Position numbers and translations under genes: made by a program | Shown here: positions 1 to 12,200 of the stretch, in pieces | Numbering within the stretch: the first letter of the stretch is position 1 | How the letters are laid out: each line of letters opens with the position of its first letter | The notes under the pieces: generated by a model | Seen by the model: only the letters and a program-made list of their open reading frames with translations | Told to the model about the DNA's origin: nothing | Database searches by the model: none | From: Hirudinaria manillensis | Taxonomy: Eukaryota; Annelida; Clitellata; Hirudinida; Hirudinidae | NCBI GenBank assembly: GCA_034509925.1 | Contig: CM067526.1 | Location: 250,501 to 314,500, forward strand | Direction: 5' to 3' | Length of the DNA: 64,000 bases

Positions 1-675
1 TTTTCAACCTTTTTCCCTTGAAAAAAAAAGTGCAACTTCTTGGCGAGCAATTCGTCTTTCCAAGGTGAGGAAATGGCTTCCGACATTTGTTCGATAATAT
101 TGATGGAAAAACACTGGTATATTTCCATTTCGAAGGATGCGCAAAATTTGTCATTTATTTAAGTGGCCATTTGTCGATTGGTTAGCCACGTAAGAACGTT
201 TTTGGACAGACATCGAAGTGACTCATTCGGAACATTCGAATAGTAGGAGAGTCTATGAAGAAGATCTGTTGTGTCATCAAATTCGCACACTTTCTCTCCG
301 TCCAGGCTAAAAAATTACTTTCGTCCAACTTTCGGGCAACTTTCGCTTTATTTGCTCGAAATGCATTTGGGATCGTCGTAAGATAATAGAAACATTTAGC
401 CAACTGTTTTCGTCCATTTTTTGTTTCACAAACGATTCAAGCGAGAACGTGTTTGACGACGACCTGATGAATTTGCACATCCAATCGCACAACACTATGA
501 CAAACAAACGACAGATTAATCATCTTTACACTCTCTCCAAGTCGCCTCTGCATGAGTCACCGAATGTTTTTCTTATCCTTTCTTCTGAGTTCATTCGTTT
601 AAAAGTTAACAATTAACAATGACAACAACTTTCAAGCCCCTGCAATCCTTCCTTGCGAAAAGCACATTTACAAAC
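1..675. other. No supportable gene; possible downstream part of the MXD-like gene
   Basis: This stretch lies 3' of the bHLH exons at 676-976 on the minus strand and should hold, or lead to, the leucine-zipper exon of that gene. I tried phase-0 acceptors across 300-670 and found no sequence resembling an MXD zipper. Two overlapping minus-strand reading frames at about 180-320 stay open after a plausible acceptor but resemble nothing known, and they contradict each other. Nothing else is supportable here. Confidence 0.4.
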
Positions 676-976
676 CTTGATGAGAGATCTGGCATCGATG
701 AGAAGTCCAAGAGTGGTGTGTTTGCTGCAATCGGGTCCCAACGGAACGGCTTCTTTTAGTTTCTCCAGGCAACGCCTCATGTGAGCCCGGCTAAGAGTTC
801 CAAAGAAAGATTTATAGTAGAGAAGAATTGTCCTAGTCGTACGTGACACTAAATATTATTTTTCGGTATTTGCAACCGATTATAATTTAATCGTATAAAA
901 ATCTAAAAATATTTAACTTTAAACGAAATTCATTTCAGAACGTTACCGATTTTTTTCCAGTTCGTTGTGCGTTGAC
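676..976 (-). CDS. MXD/MAD-family bHLH transcription factor (partial, two exons)
   Basis: Two minus-strand exons encode most of a bHLH domain. Exon 947-976 (30 nt) encodes STHNELEKNR, the basic region, with acceptor TTTCAATTTAG and donor GTAACG. Exon 676-790 (115 nt) encodes 38 residues starting RAHMRRCLEKLKEA and containing PLGPDCSKHTTLGLL, the hallmark of MXD1/MXI1/MXD3/MXD4, and ends at donor GTTTGT. The exon cuts match those I recall for vertebrate MXI1 and MXD genes. Family members dimerise with MAX, bind E-boxes and repress MYC targets through SIN3. The zipper exon and the SIN3-interacting N-terminus were not found, so the gene is incomplete here. An Asp-rich open stretch on the same strand at about 1383-1485 might be an upstream exon, but its donor is weak. 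Family assignment is strong; completeness is unknown. Confidence 0.85.
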
Positions 977-3900
977 CTAAATTGAAAAAAAGGAACATTA
1001 TTCCTACGCTGGTACTTAGAATTTGAAGCGTAACAATTAACCTAATTAATTAATTATTCATTTTATTTACTTATACTTATACAAGTGGTTTCGTCTTGTT
1101 TACGCCTTACGAGTTAGAATGAAGACGAAGATAACGATTAACTTCCAATGGCCAATTAGCGTTGACTCTCAGTGACTCACAGAAAGTCAAAACAAAAATG
1201 TAATAAAGTTCAGGTGCTAAGTTCAGGTGGTAAAATCCATTCTTCACCGTGCAGCTCAGTTTTTTCCTAAAAACAGAATCCACATTTTGGCCCCTGGAAT
1301 ATCACGCGAGCCAGAAAATTGCATCTCCAGTGATATCCTATAAATTACTAGCAACGATAAAGCTACTGTTCCCAGCACGACATTAAGCCCTCGTCGTTAT
1401 CATCGCTATCGTCATCATCATCATCATCATCATCATCATCGTCAGAGCAGTTGGAGGATCTCTTTTTTCTGCTTCCTGGCAATAAAAAGGTCGACCACCT
1501 GCCTTGCGTTGATGAACATAACTTTGGAAAGTGAAATTAGAAGATAACCGGACTGGATTCCCCACGTCTCCGTGACGACTTTCGCTTTCCCTATCAACGG
1601 ATGTTTGAAGAGGGACTATCCAATCATCACGTAGAAAAGAATACCCGAGTGTGAGAACCATTTCTAGGACTATACGATGATGGATGCACAAATGAAGAAG
1701 ATTCATCGCTAAACCCTAACCCTTGATCTTTCACGGCTGATCTTTAATAACGATTCGTTTTGTGTTTCTTTTCTTTTTTTTTTTTTTTTTTGCAACAAAA
1801 AAGTTCGTCTGCGAAATATTAGCTGATAATAATTTCCTTATTTCAAATGAAATCAAAATTTAAAAGAAAGAGGTGCTAAGTCTTTGGATAAACAAATGGC
1901 AGGATATCCATTCATAACAGGAGATTATAGCATTTGTAACAGACTTTTTTTTTATAGACTCAAGAGCTCCTTTGACCTTTTGCCCTTAGATATCGGTTGT
2001 TGAGCAAACAGAGCAACGATTATTAACTGAATCCAACACCGGCTGTTTGTTGAGCCGATGTTTGTTTACAAGCCAATATTGAATCCATACTTCTGGAATA
2101 CGATACCACAGGACCGCTTACAATCCCAGAGGGAATTTTGATTCCCCGTTTGGACCATTAATTAACTTTTAATGTTGCATCTCAAATTAAGACTGAAATG
2201 AAAGCTATTTAATGCTTCTGCAAACGCTTTTCGTTGATTTAAGAAACAAGAAATTGAAAAGAAACCTCAAACTCTGAGACTTTTTGTGCCTCGTTTGTCG
2301 TTTGGCAGAGGATGAGGAGGAACTCTTCTTATGGATCCTGGTTGCTTGAAGTGGATGCAAGGTCGATGCGTAACCGTGTTCTGGAAAGACACGCTTGCAA
2401 CTAGACTCGATTGTTGTTTACAAAGACTCAAACATCACTAGGAGGAGGAGGCATGAACATGTCCTCTGCACCACCAGCCTTTCTACGAAAAGCGATTCTA
2501 AAGCCATTGCAGCCATTTAGCATGGAGTCGAATTCATTAACCCTTGCTTTGTAAATGAAGTGATGATTATGATGATGATGATGACGGTGATGATGACGAT
2601 GACAATTGGGATGATAATGATGGCTAGTCAATCCCCCCTCTCCATCCCGCTAAAAATGCCAGCAAAATGACACAAAGAGGTGGCAACAAAATCAGCGGAA
2701 AACTTGAAATCATCTCTTAACATCTGAAATACGAGAAAACCTGCGAATAAAGCCGTTAAAATAACGTATAATTTTTAAATTAATTTAATTATAAATAAAT
2801 TATTATTTTTAAATTAATTTAATTACAAATCAATTAATGTTTAAAAATTAAAGCCAATTTAATGACATTTAATCCCATTCCGTGTCTTTATCATCGATTC
2901 GAAAGGACAAAATAACGTGCGACAAGTGCACCTCAGCAAGCAAAGGCTTGATGCATCATTATCATCACCACCATCGTCGTCGTCGTCATCATCATCATCA
3001 CATTCTAATATTCCTTCACATTCAATGCAATGGATTGAGGACCAGGATTATAATTAGGATATAATTATTTTAATTAATTTATTTATTTTAATTTATTATG
3101 CTTATAATCTTAATAATTATAAATAATTAATTACTCAATCATTTCGACTAATTACGGGTCTCAGTACTTGGAAATAATTTTTAATTCCACGCTGCGAAAA
3201 GTTGTTCGACGTTTCCTTTGGAAAACATTTTTTCGTCCGAAAAGAAGGAAACTTGCCGAATGCTCGGAGCTAATTTTTCCAAAAACACGTGAAATTATTC
3301 ATCGACGATCTTCAAGCGTTGATCCTCGTTCATCAATTGTTCGATGCTTCGATTGCAACATCTTTGAAACACAAAGTAGCACGAAGGAAGCAGTTTCGCT
3401 GTCCTCCAAAGTTTCAGTCAAAAAGTTTTGAAATCGTGAAGTCAAGCGAAGCGTGACCAACGCATCATCGATCGACAGGAAAACGTCGACCGGAAGTGGA
3501 TGGAAAAAAAAGTTGGCGAAGACGATGTTTGTGAAATCGAAGTTCGGTCGTTGTTGCTAGGCAACGCTCGACAACGACCATCGAAAAGTTTCGACGAATG
3601 TTTATTTCTCAACCTTCAATTACTTTTCCATTAATTTTACGATCCTCGTAAATTGGCAGACGCTTGCTTCGAAGAGAGAAACTCGATTAGCAACGGCTCT
3701 TTTACTGCAAAGATTAGCAAAAAATGCGAGAAGATTCTTCAAGAAAACATAAAATCACATTGAAAGCACAATTCCTGCCAAACGCAACCCTTCATTTTTT
3801 GTAGGAAAAAGTCTGCTTGCGTTTTCTGCATTCTGTCGAATGGAGCATTTCAAACAACATCATCGTCGTCGTCATCGTCATCATCAACAACAACAACAAC

Positions 3901-4371
3901 ATAGACCAACGACCCGCACACCACAACATCGCTCGGCAATGAAATCCAATCTACCCAACCTCGGAATGTCACTGATTAATAAAACGAAGCAACTCACAAA
4001 GAAACCACTGTTTCTGCCCATCGAAGATTCTTAGAAAAGCTTCCTTCTAACATTTTCCCCTTTCGTTCGAAATCCGATTATGGACGACTCCAATGAAAAT
4101 TCACAATCAACGACTATCACAACCACAAAACAATTACAGGGGAAAGCCAAACTCGACGCTTCTTAACCAGGGGACGGTCCAACATCATGAAATGCTATAA
4201 TTGATCGATTTATTATAATATATTTATTATTCACTTATTCAGTACGATATATTATTTATTTACTTATAAACCCTAAGAAATTTAAAAGCCACTCAAAGTT
4301 TTCAAAAACAAAAAGACCATTTGCTTCTTGAATTTACTTCTTATTTGTCACGATGACCTCCTAAACAGGAA

Positions 4372-4797
4372 ATGAAATTCCAACGCGCTAATCGTGGTTC
4401 GACGGCAAAAGGTTGTCATTTGAAGACCTTCAAAAGGGCAAAACAACTCCCAAGGTTGAGTCAAAAGAAGGAAATATTTGACCGAAGAATGCGTGAATCA
4501 GCCATCTTTGAAACTTTTGAGAGACTGGGGAACCAGTTTTCGAGCGGATTTCCTTTCTATTTCGTAGCACCAGGTGGAGAACCGATGTGGATTTATTTCA
4601 TGGACGTCGATGGAGAGATTGCAATCATTAGCAGAAAGAAAGGAAATATGGAGGACATAAAATGCGAACTCGCATCGTTTCTCTTAGCCCGACCTCTCAG
4701 ACCCGTTGTCATAAATCTAAAGCTTACGATTTCCTTACGGCTAAAGTGTTATAACATTACATCGTCTGCGTACGTTTATTCGGTCAGAATGTATTAA
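4372..4797 (+). CDS. Hypothetical 141-aa open reading frame
   Basis: This is the longest plus-strand ATG frame in the first 9 kb. The N-terminal half is basic (K/R-rich) and the middle has a short hydrophobic, acidic segment (WIYFMDVDGEIAIISRK). AATAAA-like sequence follows directly after the stop. I recognise no domain, signal peptide or membrane helix, and no adjoining exon is clear. It may be a chance frame in AT-rich DNA or one exon of an unrecognised gene. Confidence 0.15.
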   Translation: MKFQRANRGSTAKGCHLKTFKRAKQLPRLSQKKEIFDRRMRESAIFETFERLGNQFSSGFPFYFVAPGGEPMWIYFMDVDGEIAIISRKKGNMEDIKCELASFLLARPLRPVVINLKLTISLRLKCYNITSSAYVYSVRMY

Positions 4798-5240
4798 AAA
4801 CAATCTAAAATAAAATAAACTCCGTTTCTCGACTCTGCCTGCGCTCGGTCGGTCCTGCCAGAAACATGGCTTGTTAAGAGCGCATAGAATTTTGTGAATT
4901 GTTCCTATAAACATGGAAAGGTCTGCGCGATTCTCTTGCGATGGTCATTACTATTCAAATTGAGTTTATGCAAGGTGAACAGGGTAAGCGTTAAAAGACG
5001 TAGAATATGAACGCGAGCAGAATCAATCCCTAAACAGCGCCCCGTCTCCAAAGGTATCGAAAGCCTTTTCCTCCTCGAGGATTCAGAGGTAATAATTGCT
5101 CAAGTAAAAGTGCAGAACACGCTCAGACAGATAAACACACGTACGGCCAGATAAAAAAAAAAGTCGAAAACACTGGCAAATCATTCGAACAGCGGAGTTA
5201 ATAAGCGACAACAGCAGTCATAAAGGAATCCAGGCCGAAT

Positions 5241-5353
5241 ATAATGAAAATAATAATAATAATGAAAATAATAATAATAATGAAAATAATAATAATAACG
5301 AAAATAATAATAATAATGAAAATAATAATAATAACGAAAATAATAATAATAAC
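5241..5353. repeat. 18-bp tandem repeat (GAAAATAATAATAATAAT-like)
   Basis: About six copies of an 18-bp unit made of AAT triplets with a phased GAA or CGA interruption. Because the unit is a multiple of three it is open in several frames on both strands (Met-Lys-Ile or Phe-Val-Ile repeats). These reading frames are repeat artefacts. Confidence 0.9.
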
Positions 5354-8300
5354 GCCTGCCACATTTTCATCCAAAAAAAAATCCAATCCGCTTTTATCGG
5401 TTCGTGAAATAACTAGCGAGAGCTTAAAACTTTAATTCTAATTAATAATAATATTAATTCAAATTATATAAAATAATTCAATTATTACAACTTGGCAGCA
5501 AGCATTGATTCCATACTTAATCCGGTTTAAAAGTGTGGTGAAAGGACGGAATAAGGTCCTCGCAAATTTTGGTCGCTGTTTGTCCAAATATCACTTAAGA
5601 AAGAATCATCGAGCCAGTAATATTAATCTTAAGGGATAAACAAATCAAAATCTTTTGATTTTTATTAAACAATTTTCAACCTAATTTGCATTAAATAATG
5701 TGAATAAAAATAGAAATTCGAACGAATGAAACCTTAGAACGAAGCGAGCGATTAAGCATTCGTTCCTACGACACCCTGGACGTAGAATTGGTTGGGTATA
5801 AAATAAAGTTTAATGCTTTTCGAGTCTGCTTCTTTCTCAATCGAACCTCAAAAACAAAAACAAGGGTTTTCAATCACCTCTACGGTGAACCTCAGAGCAA
5901 GAAGTTCAGGTGTTTTTGTTGTCTAAAAATGATAATGCAATTTATTCCTTCTGCTGAATTTCATCCAATTATTTCTTGATTTCATACATAATTGAAAAAG
6001 CGAGGAAATTCACAAAGAGCGTCTATCGAAAATATCAATCATTACGACTGGAATTTCAAAAGAATTAATAATAATTCACTAGAAAAAAGATGTTTTGTTG
6101 CAGCTTTTAATAATAATAATAATCGACACGAACAGGGGTACCTCGAGCGAAACCGAGAATAACCGGCTTAGTAGCGTGAGAAAATAATAAGAGTCTCATT
6201 AGCATAATTTATTACCGTCATTCCCTCAACATGGACCGGTGGTCAACGCGCCGACGCAAACGTGTTGTTGTTTTTATTGTTGTTACCACAGTTACCGGTT
6301 GTTTACTTTAAAAGTGGATTCTACTAGATTTGCAAGAGTCCGAAGAGGCTGCGGAAAGCCGATCGAAGAGATTGGAAAACGTAGACGAATTAATTGAAAG
6401 GAAGCAATTTATTTATCTGTTCGTTTAAGAATGGTCGTGACAAGAACCTAGGTCGTCAAGTTTGTGACGATGAGCACGCGAGGAGGTGATAAATATGCGG
6501 CTTTCTTTACAGGAAAACTCATTAATACAACAACATTGTACGTTCAATGATAACTGACGAATGGAATTTGAAAAGAAACAACAACAACAACAACAACATG
6601 TCCTTATCGTCGATAGATGAATTGACCCGGAAATCTAGTGGACCGGGGTTAAGGCTAAAAAAAAACATAAACGCTTACAAAATTTACCGGGATCAATTTT
6701 TAAAATAAGACATTTATTATTCCGTTAAAATATTTAACTTCTGATTAGGTTTTGAGCTTGTTGCATATTCATACAACCCTGGATGCTTTCTTTGTTTTCA
6801 TTAATTTATAGGAATATGAAACAATTTCCTCTCTCCTTTGTCGGTTCGTATTTATCTCGTCTCCAATCGCAACGTAATTGGCCTTTTTAATGACTGCTTT
6901 TCAAATTAACCCCAAAGTTATTTAAGCTTCCTGATTCTTCATCAGTCAAAGTCCATTCATCTCATTGTGAGTAATGCCCTTTTCTTAGTGGAATTAACAT
7001 TAAAAATATGTAAAAAAAAACACAATCTAGAAACAACCCCGTCAATGTTGTCGGTTCGTTTACAAAAATTAATTCACGAAGCCATTTATTTTTAACTACC
7101 ATCTAAAAATGCAAGAAGCGCTCGGAACACATAATAACGAGTATTTTTTAATAAATTATTAAGTTTCTTTACTAACGTTTTTAGACCCCAACTACCAAAT
7201 AACTTTTAACAAATTTTCCGCCGACAATTTATTGCAGTTTTAATATGATTAGGTCAGTAACCCTTGCTCGTTCTGTGGATGCAACAGTCTTAGTTGTTAA
7301 AATCTAGGCCAATCCGAACTTCCAACATTAACGCCATCACATCTAGGTCATCAAGGTAGCGTTATTTTTTAAACAATGAATTCATATGGCTAGGTTCTTC
7401 TGATTCACAATCGGCTAATTGTGTTAAAGGTGTGATACCTGGAGCAAAATATATGCAATAGCGTAAAAATAAATGCAATCGCAATTCTATGGAGCCACTT
7501 TTTGAAATTAAGGAATTCAACATCTAATCTAAGTTTTCTTGGTTTCTTATGAAATTTCATGTCGTTTTAGAAAACTTTAAACCAAGAGCAATTATGTCAA
7601 CTTTCAAAAATGTTATTTTACAATTTGCTCAAAATTGGCTCGCATTGCCTGAGAAGGAAAAGCACAAGTCTATCACACATGATGACGAATTGCAAGTTGG
7701 AAGAAAGCAAAATAACCAGCATGCAGCCAACCTTTGTCTCTTCTTTCGACATACTCTGCTGCCATCAAAAGAATTTTCAGATCCATTTAACTGCCAACAA
7801 AGTACAAAATTGTGGAATTTCAGCGAGGATCCGTTTAGACGCGACCAACTTTAACAGCTGAGCAAGATTATCATTTTTATTGGGTCAGAGAAATTTTCAA
7901 TCAACCCTAATCGTCTCGAGCTCATTGGTCGCACGGAATATAAATATTCTAAATTATGCAACTAGGTCTCCTTGGACCAATCAGAAATAGAACTTCTAGC
8001 GTTTGGCAGCCTAGTTTTTCAATGTGGCATCGACATTACGGAAAGAATTAAGAATTATATTAATTTTGACCTCTCGTTAAAATATTTGCATTTTATTTAA
8101 GTTATAATGTCGTTTTTGTCAAATTTTAACTTATCAGATTCACCGCTTTATTACAAGCAAAGGCAATCGATTTCTAGTCTACCTGAATTTAGCAGATTCC
8201 GATTAGATCATCAACCCGCAGTAGTCTCAAATATTTTTTATGAATGTTAACAATAGCTTAAATTACTTTTATTTGAGTGATCACAATACGTTCGCAAATT

Positions 8301-9294
8301 TGCAGTCGTCCGAAAAATATTGTATAAAATCAGAATATAAATACAGGTAAAAATAAACTATTAATTTTGAAATTTTTTTTGTCCATTTAAATTTTACATG
8401 GCTATGATTATTTTTAAAAATAAATTTTCATGTTACAAAAATGACAGGATTTATTCTAAGACTACTGTCAAGATAAAACAATTAAGCATTTTATGTTCTA
8501 TGTAAATAATCTGCTACTAAAAGAGGCCGTTCGCTTTGATGGCCGCTCGAGCTGGGCGCTACCACTCGAAGCGTATTATAATTTTCTCTTTTGATAATGC
8601 GTTCCGGATCGTGCGCCTAAGATCTAAAGCATTCGACATTGTCCCTGATTCCACTGACTAGGGCTATTTCATTGGTTATTACTTTGTTAAAGTAGTGCAT
8701 AGATGACTCAACTTTTATTATTTACAACAAGTATAAAGAGTTCTCCACTTGGAGAATAATCAAATTCAGTCAGAATTAAGGCACACAATAAGTAATCCAA
8801 CAAGATCAAACCTAAAGCTCCTTTGCAAGTTGTATACAATATTCACACAACCCAACTGTCATATCACATTTGGACTTTTAGGATGAAGAGGAGTTCAAAT
8901 CCTCTTTGAGCTTTTAAAATCATAATATTCTTTGAGGTAAACTGTTACAAGAGCCAAGTGAAGCAAGTGGCAAAGCATCTAAAAGTATCTTCAAATATAT
9001 CATCACAGAAAATAAATCAATGGAATTTTGGGACCTATTTGTATTAAACATAGGACAGTTTAACTTAATAAAAATCAATCGAGCAAACCGATTACAGAAT
9101 AATGCCAATGAATCTCAATCGGTTGAAATAGTAAAGGTCAACAAAATCAAACCAGGCATCACATTTTATGAGAAAACAATGCAAAGGAGGATTTTATACA
9201 GGAAGCATTTCCAATTTGCAGAAGATGCAGGGAAGTGCCTGATGAACAAATTCATCGTAACATCACTTCTGAGACTCTGAAAGCATTTTTTGTA

Positions 9295-12200
9295 TTAATC
9301 TTCAATGCCATTCATAATAAGCAAGTTCTTCATTCTGTCCTCCAATTCCTCACTGCTATCCAGCTTTGCCAAATTAGGGTCAGAGATGCCCAGTTTGGCT
9401 TCAAACTCCAAAAGTTGGCCAAGAAAATTGAAATTTGGGGCAATGATGGACCTGCACTTCTTGATCCTCTTGAAGGCCTCCATCATGGAAATGGAAAACC
9501 TGGACATGACGTACGCCATGGCAATGGTTGCCGACCTCGAAACTCCTGCCTGGCAGTGGATGAGAACCTTTCCGTCGCATTGTTTCGCAGCATCTTCAAA
9601 AATTGAAAGACTTTAGAAATTTCAGTCTTCAGTAAGAAAGATTAATTAAAGACTTTTATAATGATAACTACTTTTCATGTCTCAGATTTTTAAGGATTCC
9701 AAAATATACCTCATACAGCTAAGTAACACAAGAATCTCAATTTGTACACCCATCACATATCATACTAATTATATTTAACCCACCAATAAAATCTATGGCA
9801 TCATTAAAATACTGTTTGAGATTCTGACAGCTGCTATCGCTGGCAGGCAGCCTCTTGTACGTGATGTCTGGTAAGGGCATCGGCAAATGGGAAGTCACGT
9901 TGATCACGTGAGTTATGCCGCACTTCTTCAGCAATTCGCCATTTATGGAGTCCCTCTCGTTGCCTGCAGGACGAGTCAAATGAAAGTTAAATGCTAAGAA
10001 ACTTAGGGTTTTAGTGAACAAGAAGTAAATTAAAATCATTTATTGGGTTATAGCCACCCTTTAACAGTAACAATTTGGATGAAATGAAAGTTTTTCAAGA
10101 GCCTAACCGATGTATAGGAATGGAAGCACTTCAGAGATGGTGGCCATATCTATGTTCTCTTCAACAATCTGAGTTGTTGGACTGTAAATAATTGACTGGA
10201 ATTGAGGAAAATTTGTCAACTGCATGCAAAGGGAGCTGTAAAGTCTATGAAATTCTTTGATTCCTCCTGCAAATAACATTTATCTTATTGTTACTTCTAT
10301 TGATAGAAATTTCAACCAATATGATTGTAACACACTTCTAAGGGTTCCTAAGGGGAGAATGAGTGACTGAGAGAATGGCTGTATCTAAGCGTGTTCAATG
10401 TTGTCTAATTGAATAAACCACTATTATGATATATACAGTCCATAGCAGGACATTTCTAAACCAAAGAATATGAATATAATTATAAAGTCAATAAAATGTT
10501 AATATTGAAATCTAGCAATATAATTTATGTCGATATTTATAATTTAACTTGAATTATTATGTTACAACTTCCTAAATGTATGTTGGTAATAAATGAACCA
10601 TCAATTGTCCCAAAACTATCAGATACACCCAGAATATGTGCAAATTATTAACATTTAACTATAAGTGCCCACAGTGCAATGCTGTTGTCCCAAAGTACAT
10701 AAACAAATCTAAAAGCAGGATAAGCGGCAGATCTGGGATGCCTCGTTAAATCTACGATTGAGACTTAAGATTACTTTATGCAATAATTGGCGCTTTCCAC
10801 TGTTAGGGTTAGGGTAAGATACCTGCAAAATAAACAAATCGTTCCATGTATTCCATCCCATAAATAAAACAGAAATGAATTAGAACCTTCTTCTTCCTAC
10901 GGTTTAACTCATAAAAGGCTCATATCCTGCTACCAAAGTAATTTTCACACAACAGCACCCACTTATCCCCTAGATCCAATTATATCGAAAGATATAATTT
11001 GTCGATTCATAAATGTTTGTAATTATGGGGAATCAAAATGTCAAGACATTTTTTTGTAGTGCAGTAAAAAAATTTCACCAACAAGTTTCACCCTTTCTTC
11101 GGTCTGTAGGACGTGTTCTTTCGAAAACCTATTCTTGCATAAATAGTATCATCATCATCGTCATTCAATCGATTGAGTTTAAGCCTCGTGAATACTTTGA
11201 CTCAGATTCAATGGCAATAGAAATGCATTGCAGCACAACGAAATCAATAACAATGTTACTTTGTTATTACTTCGATGCTGAAACAGCAAGACAGCAAAAC
11301 ATCACCTTTGACTTTTCAAACCGTTCAGCACTTATCACATCCTATCAGTAAGAAAAGTCCTTTTTGATGTTTATCAAAAATATACATTTCCATTAATATA
11401 CATTTCCATGTCTTATGAAATTTAATATCACTGATAAACAACATGCATGATGCACAATTTCTGTGTTTCAAGATTTGTAATGAATTAATAAGCACTTTCA
11501 TCAGAGATGTAAACACGTAGATCATAACTCTTGGATCTTAGTCCAAATTACTGTGGAATTTCAGAGTAAATGGCAAGCAAAATATCTAAGATATCAGAAT
11601 GATGTAGGAGGAAGCAATGAAATATTCAAAGAGATTTGAATCGGTTTTTGTTAAACAGCCATCGAGAGCAAGAGGCATTGCAAGCTTTGAAAATTATAAT
11701 ACAAAAATTCTTTTAAGCCCTTCGACGGCTTCAGCCAACTGCATTAACAATATGAGTCAGCCCAGATTGCACGTAACAGTGAAGGCAACTTTATTGGACA
11801 AAATAAATCAAAAAAATAGAAATCATATTTTTTACTTTGATTAAAAATTACATAATTCTTGTAAAATACATTCAGCTTTATAAAAGTAGTTCCCATAAAT
11901 TGGTCATTCCAGTGATATATGTTAAAGTTTAAATAAACAGTGTTTAATTGTAAAATGCAGCATCCAAATTCAAATGATATCCCTTTCCTTAAAAATAGAA
12001 CTTTAGTTCTGCCCTACTAAGTTAACTTAGTAAAGCCATTGAGAATGTCTTGAAAAATGTTCCCTCTGTGAGTTAAAATCTAACTCCAGAAACCATAAAA
12101 TGAAGTGTATCCAACATGGAAAATGGCAATTAAAAGCAATAAAACATGAATAAACTGACAAATAAATTAATTGGAAATAAAACTGTGAAAAACTATAATA

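Larger units (their letters stand above)
977..9294. other. Long AT-rich intergenic or intronic DNA, no convincing gene
   Basis: I see no gene with recognisable domains in this 8.3 kb. It has (CAT/ATG)n tracts at about 1415-1440, 2566-2600 and 2955-3000 that create poly-Met, poly-His or poly-Asp reading frames, an 18-bp tandem repeat at 5241-5353, and duplicated AT-rich motifs near 2770-2830. The 5' exons of the MXD-like gene could lie here. The 3' end (about 8700-9294) is probably the 3'UTR of the DUSP10-like gene. Confidence 0.5.

Noticed and set aside
182-507. Candidate leucine-zipper exon for the MXD-like gene
   Set aside because: No phase-0 acceptor gives a heptad Leu pattern; the frames that stay open do not resemble MXD proteins.
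1383-1485. Asp-rich exon (RKKRSSNCS then poly-Asp) as MXD exon 2
   Set aside because: Comes from a (GAT)n tract and would need a weak GTCGTG donor; kept only as a possibility in the MXD entry.
5198-5435. Overlapping open frames on both strands with Ile-rich repeats
   Set aside because: Artefact of an 18-bp triplet-based tandem repeat.
11013-11351. 112-aa plus-strand open frame inside DUSP10-like intron 1
   Set aside because: No domain, no splice context and AT-rich composition; lies in an intron of a well-supported gene on the other strand.
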